From Filimonas sp. (GTDB lineage Bacteria; Bacteroidota; Bacteroidia; Chitinophagales; Chitinophagaceae), in NCBI GenBank assembly GCA_017306865.1, contig JAFKHH010000016.1:310001-374000 (forward strand): DNA of 64,000 bases, in the 5' to 3' direction. Within the stretch, counting starts at the first letter, position 1; each line of letters begins with the position of its first letter. Shown in pieces: positions 28,126 to 36,606 of the stretch. The translations under genes and the position numbers were made by a program. The notes beneath the pieces are model-generated. The model was not told where the DNA came from. It made no database searches and saw only the letters and a program-made list of their open reading frames with translations.

Positions 28126-30834
28126 TTATAACAATGACTTTACTTTCTCTATTACAGCCTGCAAGTTGCTTGCATCCTGCCCACCGGCAGTAGCCAATGT
28201 TTTCTGTCCACCACCGCCACCTTTGATCAAAGGTGCAATGTGCTCTTTAATGATCTTGCCTGCATCAAGATTTTTTGCAGCAACTACTTTCTCATCTATG
28301 CTTACTGCTACAAATGGCTTACCACCAATATTAGCACACAGTACTGCCAAATGATCGTTCAGGTGGCTCTTCAGTTCAAAGCACAATTTCTTCAATGCAT
28401 CTGCATTGCTCACTTCTACCATACTGCCTACAAACGTAACACCATTGATGATCTCATCTTTGTGCAATAGTTCATTACGTATGCCTACCAGGAACCTGTT
28501 TTCCAGGTGTTCAATAGTTTTCCTCAGTTCGCTGTTTTCTGCCTGCAGGCTCTCTACTGCTTTCTGCAAATCTTTTGGATTCTTTAAAGCTTCTTTTATA
28601 CTGCGTAGCAATACTCCTTGTTCCTTAATCACTTCTTCAGCCGCTTTTCCGCTTACCGCTTCTATACGTCTTACGCCTGCCGCCACCGCACTTTCAGCCT
28701 GTATTTTAAAGAAGCCTAACTGCCCTGTAGAACCTACGTGTGTACCCCCGCATAGCTCTATAGAGTATGCAGGGTCCATGATCACCACGCGTACAATATC
28801 ACCATATTTTTCTCCAAACAAAGCCATAGCACCCAAAGCAACAGCTTCATCTTTTGGCAATTCTTTAATCACTACCGGAATATTCTCCCGGATCTTTTCA
28901 TTCACAATTGCTTCTATCTGCTCTATCTCTTCATCTGTTACTTTAGCAAAATGTGAAAAGTCAAAACGCAGGTATTCGTTGTTTACCAAACTGCCTTTTT
29001 GTGCTACGTGCGCACCAAGTACCTTACGTAATGCAGCATGCAGCAAGTGCGTTGCACTATGGTTTGCTGCTGTTGAAAAACGTTTCTCTATATTCACTTT
29101 TGCAAACGCCTCTCCTGAAAGATCAGCAGGTAATTTCTCTGCGAAGTGGATAGTCAGGTTATTTTCCTTCTTTGTATCAACAATGTCTATTACTTCATCA
29201 CCAATTTGCAAAGTACCTGTATCACCTACCTGTCCACCGCTTTCTGCATAGAACGGTGTTGTCTCCAATACAACCTGGAAGGCTTCTTTGCCTTTGGCTT
29301 TTACCTTCCTGTATTTGGTTACTTTTGTTTTAATCTCTAGTGTATCATAACCAATAAATTCAGAAGCGGCAGTATCATGTAACACAATCCAGTCTTCCGT
29401 ATCTATAGCTGTAGCTGCACGGCTGCGGTTTTTCTGCTCCTTCATCTCCACCTCAAAACCAGCTTCATCTACAGAAAGATTATTTTCAGACGCGATCAGT
29501 CTTGTCAGGTCTATCGGGAAACCATATGTATCCAGTAATTCAAAAGCAGCTTTACCGTTTATAACAGTGGCGCTTTCCTGTTTTGTATCCGCTATTACGT
29601 CATCTATTTTCTTTAAACCTTTTTCCAGTGTACGCAGAAATGCTTCTTCCTCTTCACGTACTACTTTGCTTACGAAATCTGCTTGCTTAAAGAGTTCAGG
29701 AAATACCTGCTCAAACTGTTTTGCCAGCAAAGGCATTAACTGGTGTAACAAAGGCTGTTTATAATCCAGATAAGAATAATAATAGCGTACTGCGCGGCGC
29801 AGTATTCTCCTGATCACATAGCCAGCACCTGTATTGGATGGCAACTGTCCGTCTGCAATAGTGAATGCAATAGCGCGGATGTGGTCTGCCAACACACGGA
29901 ATGCAACAGCTTCTTTGCTGTCACTATAATCATATTTTTTGCCTGTGATCTTTTCTGTTTCAGCAATCGTACCGGTAAATACATCTGTATCGTAGTTACT
30001 TTGCTTACCCTGTATTACACGTACCAGGCGTTCAAAGCCCATACCTGTATCTACATGCTTCGCAGGAAGGTTTTCCAGTTTTGTGTATTGAACTACTTTT
30101 TTAGCACGTACTTCTTTTTTGTCATCACCCTCATATTGCTTTTCCCATTCGTCAAAGGATGCTTTGTTATCCCACACACGATTAAACTGCATGAATACAT
30201 TGTTCCATATTTCTATCACCTGCGGATGGTCTGCGTTCACCAGTGTTTTACCTTCCACTTGTTTACGCTCTTCATCGCTACGGCAGTCTACATGTATTTC
30301 GGAACATGGCCCGCACGGACCAGTATCGCCCATTTCCCAGAAATTATCTTTCTTGTTGCCCAGCAAGATCCTGTCTTCACCTATCCATTTTTTCCATTCG
30401 TTATATGCCTCCTCATCTTTAGCAAGATTCTCTTTTGCATCCCCTTCGAAGATGGTTACATACAGGCGGTCTTTGTCCAGCTTATATACTTCTGTCAGCA
30501 ATTCCCAGCTCCATTTAATGGCATCTGCTTTAAAATAGTCGCCAAAGCTCCAGTTGCCCAGCATTTCAAACATCGTGTGGTGATAGGTATCCACACCCAC
30601 TTCTTCCAGGTCATTGTGTTTACCGGATACACGCAAGCATTTTTGCGTATCGGCCACACGCGTAGAGGCCGGTTTTTTATTTCCCAGGAAATAATCTTTG
30701 AACTGGTTCATTCCCGCGTTTGTGAATAACAATGTTGGATCGTTCTTTACTACGATAGGGGCTGAAGGAACTATCTCGTGACCTTTTGATTTGAAAAAAT
30801 CTAAAAACTGCTGCCTGATTTCGCCTGATGTCAT
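28126..30834 (-). CDS. alaS: Alanine--tRNA ligase
   Basis: The 902-residue class II synthetase charges tRNA-Ala. I chose the ATG at 30834 (MTSGEIRQQFLDFFKSKGH), the usual AlaS N-terminus; the frame extends 24 codons upstream without homology. The catalytic domain shows FTNAGMNQFKDYFLG and the class II core up to about residue 440. The editing domain has HSATH and the zinc-site CGGTH. The C-terminal DHHA1-type domain ends with GGGGGQKTLATAGG. Length is standard. It is divergent from an M23 peptidase gene, a neighbourhood I recall as recurrent in Bacteroidetes. Confidence 0.97.
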   Translation of the reverse strand: MTSGEIRQQFLDFFKSKGHEIVPSAPIVVKNDPTLLFTNAGMNQFKDYFLGNKKPASTRVADTQKCLRVSGKHNDLEEVGVDTYHHTMFEMLGNWSFGDYFKADAIKWSWELLTEVYKLDKDRLYVTIFEGDAKENLAKDEEAYNEWKKWIGEDRILLGNKKDNFWEMGDTGPCGPCSEIHVDCRSDEERKQVEGKTLVNADHPQVIEIWNNVFMQFNRVWDNKASFDEWEKQYEGDDKKEVRAKKVVQYTKLENLPAKHVDTGMGFERLVRVIQGKQSNYDTDVFTGTIAETEKITGKKYDYSDSKEAVAFRVLADHIRAIAFTIADGQLPSNTGAGYVIRRILRRAVRYYYSYLDYKQPLLHQLMPLLAKQFEQVFPELFKQADFVSKVVREEEEAFLRTLEKGLKKIDDVIADTKQESATVINGKAAFELLDTYGFPIDLTRLIASENNLSVDEAGFEVEMKEQKNRSRAATAIDTEDWIVLHDTAASEFIGYDTLEIKTKVTKYRKVKAKGKEAFQVVLETTPFYAESGGQVGDTGTLQIGDEVIDIVDTKKENNLTIHFAEKLPADLSGEAFAKVNIEKRFSTAANHSATHLLHAALRKVLGAHVAQKGSLVNNEYLRFDFSHFAKVTDEEIEQIEAIVNEKIRENIPVVIKELPKDEAVALGAMALFGEKYGDIVRVVIMDPAYSIELCGGTHVGSTGQLGFFKIQAESAVAAGVRRIEAVSGKAAEEVIKEQGVLLRSIKEALKNPKDLQKAVESLQAENSELRKTIEHLENRFLVGIRNELLHKDEIINGVTFVGSMVEVSNADALKKLCFELKSHLNDHLAVLCANIGGKPFVAVSIDEKVVAAKNLDAGKIIKEHIAPLIKGGGGGQKTLATAGGQDASNLQAVIEKVKSLL

Positions 30835-30960
30835 GAACTTTCTTTTTTTAAAACCATTGGTTTCATTTCGAAACTGCCTGTTATAAATAAGGCCCGTTTG
30901 AAGCAAAACCTGTTTAGCAATATTTTATTATGCCTGAAAGGTATTTATAATGCAAGCCTT

Positions 30961-30992
30961 TATCTTTGTTAGCTTACAGGGCACCAAAGGTA
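30961..30992. promoter_or_regulatory. Back-to-back -7 boxes between alaS and the M23 peptidase gene
   Basis: TATCTTTG on the plus strand (30961-30968) and TACCTTTG on the minus strand (30985-30992) both match TAnnTTTG exactly and face outward. No clear -33 boxes are visible. They would give leaders of about 150 bases for alaS and 180 for the peptidase gene. Confidence 0.35.
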
Positions 30993-31152
30993 AGGATTTG
31001 ATGCTGTGTAGAAGAAAGGACGATGGCTGAACAATAGGAAAAAACCAGGGCACTGACAATATTTTTGACACAGTACCGTTTTCTCTAATATGTTCGCGTA
31101 ACAGAAACTTAATATAGTTCCCCAGGCGTTTGCCTGCAACCGGGATTTGTAC

Positions 31153-32124
31153 ATGAAAAAAATAAAATATTTCTATAATACACATACGCTTCGCTACGAA
31201 AAGCTGATTACGCCGCTCCGTGTAAAATTGCTTCGCATCTTCGCCTTCCTGGCTGCAGCAGTTGTAACAGCAGGTATTATCGTAGCTATTGCATTTCAGT
31301 ATTTAGACTCCCCAAAAGAAAAACTGTTGCGTCAGCAAAATGATGACCTGAAGGTAAACTACCGTGTAATGCAGGAGCAGGTGGGTAAACTGCAACAACA
31401 GATGGCAGAGTTGGAAAAGCGCGACAATGATGTGTATCGTGCCATCTTTGAAGCGTCGCCTATACCCGACAGTGCCAGGCTAAAACAAATGGAAAAAAGC
31501 AAAGAGGTACAATTGGTAGAGAGTATGGGTAGCGATCAGTTGGTAAACGAAATTACCAGCCAGCTAAATACACTTGCCAAGCGTATGGCCTTCCAGGTGA
31601 AATCTTACGCAGAGATAGATGAGATGCTGAAAAACAAAGCCAAGCTGTTAGCGGCTATTCCTGCTATACAGCCGGTTAGCAATAAAGAATTAACCAGGAT
31701 CGCATCTGGTTTTGGCACCCGTATAGATCCTGTGTATAAAATACCTAAAAGCCATTTGGGGCTTGACTTCGCAGCACCACAGGGTACGCCTATCTACGCA
31801 ACTGCCGATGGCGTAATAAAACAGGCAGATTATAATGAAGGCGGTTATGGTAACCACGTAGTGATCAATCATGGTTATGGCTATGAAACGCTGTACGGTC
31901 ACATGGTCCGTATAAAATCTCATGTTGGCGATCATGTAAAACGCGGTGAGGTTATCGGCTATGTAGGCAGCACTGGTAAAAGTACCGGCCCGCACTGCCA
32001 CTACGAGGTACACCGGAACGGGCAAGCTGTAGACCCGGTTTACTATTTCTACAACGATCTTACACCAGAACAATACGATCGCCTGCTGAAACTGGCAGCC
32101 GCAAGTAATCAGAGCTTTGACTAG
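31153..32124 (+). CDS. M23 family metallopeptidase, membrane-anchored
   Basis: The protein has 323 residues from the ATG at 31153; an in-frame TTG two codons earlier is less likely. It has one N-terminal transmembrane helix (about residues 27-49). A coiled-coil stretch follows (about 55-90, QQNDDLKVNYRVMQEQVGKL). The C-terminal LytM/M23 domain has all zinc ligands: His201 and Asp205 (HLGLDF) and His283 in HCH (281-283). It should cleave peptidoglycan cross-bridges in the periplasm. The organisation is like MepM/NlpD-type enzymes that act in growth or division. Confidence 0.92.
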   Translation: MKKIKYFYNTHTLRYEKLITPLRVKLLRIFAFLAAAVVTAGIIVAIAFQYLDSPKEKLLRQQNDDLKVNYRVMQEQVGKLQQQMAELEKRDNDVYRAIFEASPIPDSARLKQMEKSKEVQLVESMGSDQLVNEITSQLNTLAKRMAFQVKSYAEIDEMLKNKAKLLAAIPAIQPVSNKELTRIASGFGTRIDPVYKIPKSHLGLDFAAPQGTPIYATADGVIKQADYNEGGYGNHVVINHGYGYETLYGHMVRIKSHVGDHVKRGEVIGYVGSTGKSTGPHCHYEVHRNGQAVDPVYYFYNDLTPEQYDRLLKLAAASNQSFD

Positions 32125-32407
32125 GGAATACGTGAATCGTGAATCGGCAATGGTGAAAGCTTTGTAGCTTTTGCGTGGTAGAAAAATTTAATATTATGCC
32201 ACAGAAGCTCAGAAACACGGAAGCGCTTTTCTGTGTTTCTGAGCTTCTGTGGCAAATGATCTTGTGTAATGAATCCTTTTGATTCAGCAAACAATGCGAA
32301 ACACAGCCCAATGAAATACTGGCAGCTCACAACTGACCATTCACAATTAGCTAACTTGCTTTTTCTCCGAAAGAATTGTAATTTTTCCTTCGTAAAAACA
32401 CACACTT
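32125..32407. repeat. Intergenic inverted repeat with a perfect 22-bp arm
   Basis: A 22-bp arm at 32197-32218 (words CACAGAAGC, CAGAAACAC) is perfectly reversed at 32233-32254. With further pairing inside, the stem reaches about 26 bp. To its left lie heptad words CGTGAAT (32130-32145). No T run follows, so it is not a standard terminator. Confidence 0.8.
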
Positions 32408-32968
32408 ATGTTAGAGAACCTATTTAACCTGGTGAAAGAACACGCAGGGTCAGCCATTGTCTCCAATCCGGCTATTCCAAACGAACAAAATGACGAAGCT
32501 GTTGCATCAGCAACTTCCTCTATTACAGATGGCATTAAAAACGCAATTGCCGGTGGCAATCTGCAAGGCGTGCTAAGTATGTTTAGCGGACAGTCAGACG
32601 CCGGCTCTTCGCCAGTATCGCAAGAGATACAAGGCAATTTTGTACAAGACCTCGTATCAAAATTCGGCATGAACCAGTCAGACGCAACAAGTACTGCAAG
32701 CGGCCTTATTCCAAATGTTTTAAATAAACTCGTTCACAAAACAAATGATCCCGGCGATAGTAGTTTTGATCTGCAGGGCATCATGAACAGCCTATCCGGA
32801 GGCAGCACATCAGGCTTCAACATACAGGGACTGATGGATAAGTTTAAAGGTGGTCTCGATAAAAATGGTGACGGGCATGTGGATATGCAAGACCTTACTT
32901 CACTGTTTCAAGGTGGCGGAAGCGAAGGCGGTGGCATTATGGATAAGCTAAAAGGACTATTCAGCTAA
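32408..32968 (+). CDS. DUF937-like protein with an EF-hand loop
   Basis: The 186-residue protein is rich in Gly, Ser and Asn, without signal peptide. The N-terminal two thirds carry amphipathic helices such as MLENLFNLVKEHAGSAIVSN and a DUF937/YidB-like pattern (GLIPNVLNKLV near 99-109). Near residues 152-163 a textbook EF-hand loop appears, DKNGDGHVDMQD, with calcium-binding side chains at positions 1, 3, 5, 7, 9 and 12. It is followed by a glycine-rich tail ending GIMDKLKGLFS. Calcium binding is inferred from the loop. The physiological role is unknown. Confidence 0.75.
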   Translation: MLENLFNLVKEHAGSAIVSNPAIPNEQNDEAVASATSSITDGIKNAIAGGNLQGVLSMFSGQSDAGSSPVSQEIQGNFVQDLVSKFGMNQSDATSTASGLIPNVLNKLVHKTNDPGDSSFDLQGIMNSLSGGSTSGFNIQGLMDKFKGGLDKNGDGHVDMQDLTSLFQGGGSEGGGIMDKLKGLFS

Positions 32969-33001
32969 GCAACTACAAAACAAACGCACAACGTAATTTA
33001 A

Positions 33002-33041
33002 AAAGGAGTACAAAGTAAAGGCCTTTGTGCTCCTTTGTTAT
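33002..33041 (+). terminator. Probable terminator of the EF-hand protein gene
   Basis: An AAAGGAG...CTCCTTT stem (33002-33008 with 33030-33036) is supported by inner CAAAG/CTTTG pairing and a T-rich tail. It lies 34 bases past the stop codon. Confidence 0.6.
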
Positions 33042-33044
33042 TTA

Positions 33045-33302
33045 ATTTTCTCGCAGAAAGCACAGAAATCGCGGAAAATAATTCTGCGATTTTCGCGTCT
33101 TCCGCGAGAAAAGTTTGTCTGTTCTTTAAAAGAATCTTCGCGTTTATTACCACATAGACTCATTAGATATATAGGCACATAGGATAGATGGATGTCCTTT
33201 TATTCATGATAAGATTTGATTAATTCAAAAGAACATAATTCACATAGGAACGCCGCTTCGCGATGCTCATTTCAAATATCGAATCTCAAATTTCAAATCT
33301 TC
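33045..33302. repeat. Composite intergenic repeat, reverse-strand relative of 4536-4950
   Basis: Read on the minus strand it carries, in the same order as 4536-4750: ATTTGAA/ATTTGAG words, a GCGAAGCGG block, CTATGTG/CCTATGTG words, and CGCGGAA/CGCGAAA words. 33048-33113 is itself an imperfect dyad (CTCGC...GCGGAAA / GATTTTCGCG...GCGAG). No gene is present. Confidence 0.7.
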
Positions 33303-34310
33303 TTATATCTTAATCTTCACTCCCAAATTAAGCCCTAACCCACCAATATTTATAAAAGACCTCAGATCGTTGGAAGGACTGTTGTTATTCTTATACTGTG
33401 TTTGTGTCAGGTGTGCGGGATCTACGGCGCCTGTCGGCGTATTAGAAGATTGGTCTAATGTTGTTTTGTAATCCGTATATCTTTCAGCAGTTGACAAATC
33501 GTTTAAACCTCTTGATGGATAAGGAGTAGATGCCCCTGTGCTGGTATTAATTATATTACTTGTCTCATTGTATGAAGTAACTTCTTTACTCTTACTACCA
33601 ACCGGCACATTACGGTATTCAGCCTCTAAGAATATACTGAGCGTTTTAGTTGCCTTATAATTTACACCTAATGCACCCTGGAACCCGATTGTTGCATTCG
33701 GTTTAATTTCTTCTTTGCGATGCACGGTCGTTTGCAGTACCTGGGTTGCAGATAAGGAAGAAACTTTATATCCATCAGTTTCTATATGCAGTCTTCCCCA
33801 TATAGGCACAGCCGCTCCAAAACGTACATAAGGATTAAACTTGCCTTGCAGGCCCGGACTTATTACTATGCTTGGCGCAAGGTCTATCGCATTTACAAAA
33901 CCATGCGATTCTACACTGCCTAGTAAAGTGCCGGTTCCGGCCTGGTTGGTAACCTGGTGTGTCATCAGGTTTTTAGCACTATGGTAGTAATTGGCGGTCA
34001 ACTCTACTGCTATATACCTGTTGAAGTTGTATCCGCCGGAAATACCTCCCCGCATACCCTGCCCATAGGACCCCGTAAGCACTTTTCTTGAAACATCCGA
34101 ATATGTGCCGGTCGTTGCAGATGTAGGTGTGTAAGTCTGGTAAAGCTCTACAGGATCATAAGCCCCTACTTTAGGAAATTGCCCCGGCGATACGCTGAAG
34201 AAATAGCCACCGGCAGCTTTGAGATAAAAGCCTTTTTCTGCACTTTTTTGCGCTTTGGATACGTTAGCAAAACAGGCAAAGGCCAACGCACAGATCATTA
34301 CTCTTTTCAT
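33303..34310 (-). CDS. Outer-membrane beta-barrel protein
   Basis: The protein has 335 residues from the ATG at 34310 (the frame extends to 34346, but only this start gives the signal peptide MKRVMICALAFACFANVSKAQ). The mature chain alternates aromatic and small residues in amphipathic strands (FNRYIAVELTANYYHSAKN, KTLSIFLEAEYRNVPVG). It ends with the barrel-type GGLGLNLGVKIKI. This matches the outer-membrane beta-barrel families (OmpW/OprF-like fold) common in Bacteroidetes. No partner genes give a more exact role. It converges on the plus-strand EF-hand gene. Confidence 0.8.
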   Translation of the reverse strand: MKRVMICALAFACFANVSKAQKSAEKGFYLKAAGGYFFSVSPGQFPKVGAYDPVELYQTYTPTSATTGTYSDVSRKVLTGSYGQGMRGGISGGYNFNRYIAVELTANYYHSAKNLMTHQVTNQAGTGTLLGSVESHGFVNAIDLAPSIVISPGLQGKFNPYVRFGAAVPIWGRLHIETDGYKVSSLSATQVLQTTVHRKEEIKPNATIGFQGALGVNYKATKTLSIFLEAEYRNVPVGSKSKEVTSYNETSNIINTSTGASTPYPSRGLNDLSTAERYTDYKTTLDQSSNTPTGAVDPAHLTQTQYKNNNSPSNDLRSFINIGGLGLNLGVKIKI

Positions 34311-34355
34311 ATGGAATTGTTTTGTTGATTTAGCAATCGTTATCAAAGCAACAAC

Positions 34356-34368
34356 AACGATTATCGTT
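34356..34368. promoter_or_regulatory. Possible operator palindrome upstream of the barrel gene
   Basis: AACGATTATCGTT is a perfect 6+6 palindrome with one central base, 46 bases upstream of the start at 34310. A partial copy (AATCGTTAT) lies at 34335-34343. The size and position fit a dimeric repressor site, but no regulator is known. Confidence 0.3.
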
Positions 34369-34631
34369 CATTACAATCATATCTACCGTTTGTTTAATCT
34401 TATATAATATTTATAAGGTTTATAACAGACAAATAGTCAAGACATTTGAATGAGCAGACATTGATCTTGTGCCAGATCATCCTTAACATTTTATTATTAA
34501 ACTTTATATGAACTTCGTGCTCTAATATTTGTTATAGATACAGCGGAAGCAGCAAAGCAGGAGGAAAAGAGAGGTGAGAAGTTCTTTAGATGTTCATTAA
34601 CACAAGACGTTTATTTCTGGCATTAGCTTTG
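34369..34631. other. Intergenic region with candidate small-RNA promoter
   Basis: No gene of normal size is seen. TAGCTTTG at 34624-34631 (plus strand) is an exact TAnnTTTG -7 box. No good -33 partner is visible. A 17-codon frame (ATG at 34590) overlaps the box and was not accepted as a gene. Confidence 0.35.
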
Positions 34632-34724
34632 CATTTTCTATAATATAAATACGCAAGTAGTCAATTTTCTCATAAGCAGTTAGTTTTGGTTGCGGCCCTT
34701 GTTTCAACAAGGGCCAATTTTTTT
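34632..34724 (+). ncRNA. Candidate small RNA ending in a strong terminator
   Basis: Plus-strand DNA after the -7 box at 34624-34631 runs about 60 bases into a perfect 9-bp stem GGCCCTTGT/ACAAGGGCC (34694-34702 with 34707-34715) and a seven-T run at 34718-34724. The T run is only on the plus strand, and no plus-strand gene lies upstream for over 1.3 kb. The hairpin therefore does not belong to a neighbouring gene. A transcript of about 85 nt is inferred. No known family was recognised. Confidence 0.4.
34694..34724 (+). terminator. Rho-independent terminator of the candidate small RNA
   Basis: A perfect 9-bp G+C-rich stem with loop TTCA is followed by AATTTTTTT on the plus strand. On the minus strand, which carries the nearby VanZ gene, no T run follows. 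Confidence 0.8.
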
Positions 34725-34727
34725 GCC

Positions 34728-35114
34728 CTAACTGTTCGTCTTATTCCATCTTTTGCTCTGAAACACAATGAGTAAGTACCCAATTCCCGCACCTACACTA
34801 TCTGCTACAATGTCCATTAGATCGAATGATCTGTTAGGAATGTAATATTTCTGAACAAACTCCATGGCAACACCATAACAAATTGTCAGTATTAAAATAA
34901 CGATGGCTGCCGTTCCTCTTTTGTGATAAGAAAAGCCCATAGAGAGCAGGTAGGTAAGTACACAGAATAGGAAAATATGTACCCATTTGTCAAAAAAAGG
35001 AATCTTGTCAAAAAAACCGGACTGTGGCAAGTCTGATCCTGGAATGCAAAGCAGGAAACAGACGACCAGCAACCAGCCAATAGCTAAAAATATCCACTTG
35101 CTTTTTTTACTCAT
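34728..35114 (-). CDS. VanZ-like family membrane protein
   Basis: The 128-residue protein has four predicted membrane helices (about 6-23, 44-60, 68-86, 103-121). It has the VanZ-like pattern of acidic and aromatic residues between them: FFDKWVHIFLFCVLTYLLS and VAMEFVQKYYIPNRSFDLMDIVADSVGAGIGY, where the E-x-x-Q and D-x-x-D-x-x-A-N/D-x-x-G positions are typical. VanZ proteins are linked to low-level teicoplanin resistance in enterococci, but most bacterial homologues have no proven role. It lies downstream of the glycine C-acetyltransferase gene, behind a terminator. Confidence 0.88.
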   Translation of the reverse strand: MSKKSKWIFLAIGWLLVVCFLLCIPGSDLPQSGFFDKIPFFDKWVHIFLFCVLTYLLSMGFSYHKRGTAAIVILILTICYGVAMEFVQKYYIPNRSFDLMDIVADSVGAGIGYLLIVFQSKRWNKTNS

Positions 35115-35137
35115 ACTCTGGAAAACTGGTTAAAACA

Positions 35138-35161
35138 AAGGGCTGCAGTGATGCAGCCCTT
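35138..35161 (-). terminator. Terminator of the glycine C-acetyltransferase gene
   Basis: The 10-bp stem AAGGGCTGCA/TGCAGCCCTT with loop GTGA is followed on the minus strand by TGTTTT. It begins 24 bases past the stop at 35185. Confidence 0.75.
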
Positions 35162-35184
35162 GTTATTATTAAAAGTCTTTTTGA

Positions 35185-36372
35185 TTATTTTAAAACGCCT
35201 AATGCTTTACCTACTTTAGTAAAACCGGCTATTGCTTTATCCAGGTGCGCTTGCTCATGTGCTGCGCTCAACTGTACACGAATGCGCGCCTGCCCTTTTG
35301 CTACAACCGGGTAGAAGAACCCGATTACATACACACCTTCGTCCAGCAGTTGTGCAGCAAAGTTTTGCGCCACTACTGCATCATATAACATAATGGGAAC
35401 AATCGGGTGATCGCCTGGCTTAATGTCAAAGCCAGCTTCCGTCATCTTCTCTCTGAAATACTTTGTATTGAACTCCAGTTTATCTCTTAACGTTGTTGTT
35501 TCTGTAAGCATATCCACCACTGCTATAGACGCACCTACAATGCTTGGTGCTACGCTATTGGAAAACAGGTATGGCCTGCTGCGCTGGCGCAGCATTTCTA
35601 TCACTTCTTTTTTACCTGAAGTAAAACCACCGGATGCACCACCCAATGCTTTACCCAATGTACCAGTAATAATATCTACACGGCCCATTACATTTCTGTA
35701 TTCATGTGTACCACGGCCCGTTTTACCAAGAAAGCCAGAGCTATGCGATTCATCTATCATTACAATCGCATTATACTTATCTGCCAGGTCACATATTTTA
35801 TCCAGTTGCGCAATAGTACCGTCCATGCTGAACGAGCCATCCGTTACTATGATACGGCTGCGCAGCGATTGTGTTTCTTTCAGTTTTTCTTCCAGGTCTT
35901 CCATATTGTTGTGCTTATACCTGTAACGCTGCGCTTTACACAGTCGTACGCCATCAATAATGGAAGCATGGTTCAGTTCATCGCTGATAATCGCATCCTG
36001 CTCGTTGAACAATGGTTCGAACACACCACCATTCGCATCAAATGCTGCTACGTATAATATGGCATCCTCTGTTCCAAGAAAATTGGCAATTTTTTGCTCC
36101 AGTTCTTTGTGAATGTCTTGTGTACCGCAGATGAAACGTACACTGCTCATTCCATAGCCATGTGTATCTATAGCTTTATGAGCTGCTTCTATTACTTTAG
36201 GATGAGAGGAAAGACCGAGATAGTTGTTAGCACAAAAGTTCAGTACTTTTTTCCCGTTCACCATTATTTCCGGGCCCTGCTCACTTGTAATAACACGTTC
36301 TTTTTTAAATAAACCTGCTGATTCTATTTCTTCCAGCTCCTGTTTAATTCTTTTTGCAAAACCTTCATTCAT
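35185..36372 (-). CDS. kbl: Glycine C-acetyltransferase (2-amino-3-ketobutyrate CoA ligase)
   Basis: This is a 395-residue PLP enzyme of the alpha-oxoamine synthase family. It cleaves 2-amino-3-ketobutyrate with CoA to glycine and acetyl-CoA in threonine breakdown. The PLP Schiff-base Lys241 is in TGTLGKALGGASGG. Other cofactor contacts are His135 (DELNHASIID) and Asp207 (MIDESHSSGF). The ATG at 36372 is chosen because a promoter -7 box lies just upstream; the frame open to 36468 has no homology. No threonine dehydrogenase gene is nearby. Serine palmitoyltransferase, a close relative important in Bacteroidetes, is an alternative. Confidence 0.85.
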   Translation of the reverse strand: MNEGFAKRIKQELEEIESAGLFKKERVITSEQGPEIMVNGKKVLNFCANNYLGLSSHPKVIEAAHKAIDTHGYGMSSVRFICGTQDIHKELEQKIANFLGTEDAILYVAAFDANGGVFEPLFNEQDAIISDELNHASIIDGVRLCKAQRYRYKHNNMEDLEEKLKETQSLRSRIIVTDGSFSMDGTIAQLDKICDLADKYNAIVMIDESHSSGFLGKTGRGTHEYRNVMGRVDIITGTLGKALGGASGGFTSGKKEVIEMLRQRSRPYLFSNSVAPSIVGASIAVVDMLTETTTLRDKLEFNTKYFREKMTEAGFDIKPGDHPIVPIMLYDAVVAQNFAAQLLDEGVYVIGFFYPVVAKGQARIRVQLSAAHEQAHLDKAIAGFTKVGKALGVLK

Positions 36373-36393
36373 AAAGAAACTTTTTAGAGGCTT

Positions 36394-36401
36394 CAAAGGT
36401 A
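36394..36401 (-). promoter_or_regulatory. -7 promoter box of kbl
   Basis: TACCTTTG on the minus strand is an exact TAnnTTTG box. A TTG lies 22 bases further upstream. Transcription would start near 36388, 16 bases before the chosen ATG at 36372. Confidence 0.55.
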
Positions 36402-36606
36402 ATATTTGGCAACAAAAAACTAACAAGCAATCGATTGTGCATTTTATGTTGATTTTCAAGCATTTCAAATTTTAAAACGGCACAAAAACGCGTTAATGCT
36501 ATGCTAAAACAGCATTTCTGTGTTTTTTCACAGATCTACGTAACATTTAGTAGTCTACCTTCGTTATACTGTTGTAAAAACTGATTAAACTAAAACAAAC
36601 GCAAAA

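Noticed and set aside
28406-29251. Open frame of 281 codons opposite alaS, Ser/Cys rich
   Set aside because: Antisense shadow; composition follows the reverse complement of the synthetase codons.
29881-30729. Long open frame of 282 codons on the strand opposite alaS
   Set aside because: It is an antisense shadow of alaS with unnatural Phe/Ile/Cys-rich composition and no family resemblance.
32197-32254. Strong terminator
   Set aside because: The 22-bp stem has no T run on either strand and matches the word-repeat family; annotated as a repeat.
34590-34643. A 17-codon frame with a hydrophobic stretch, possible leader peptide
   Set aside because: It overlaps the -7 box, lacks a gene to control downstream, and is too short to separate from chance.
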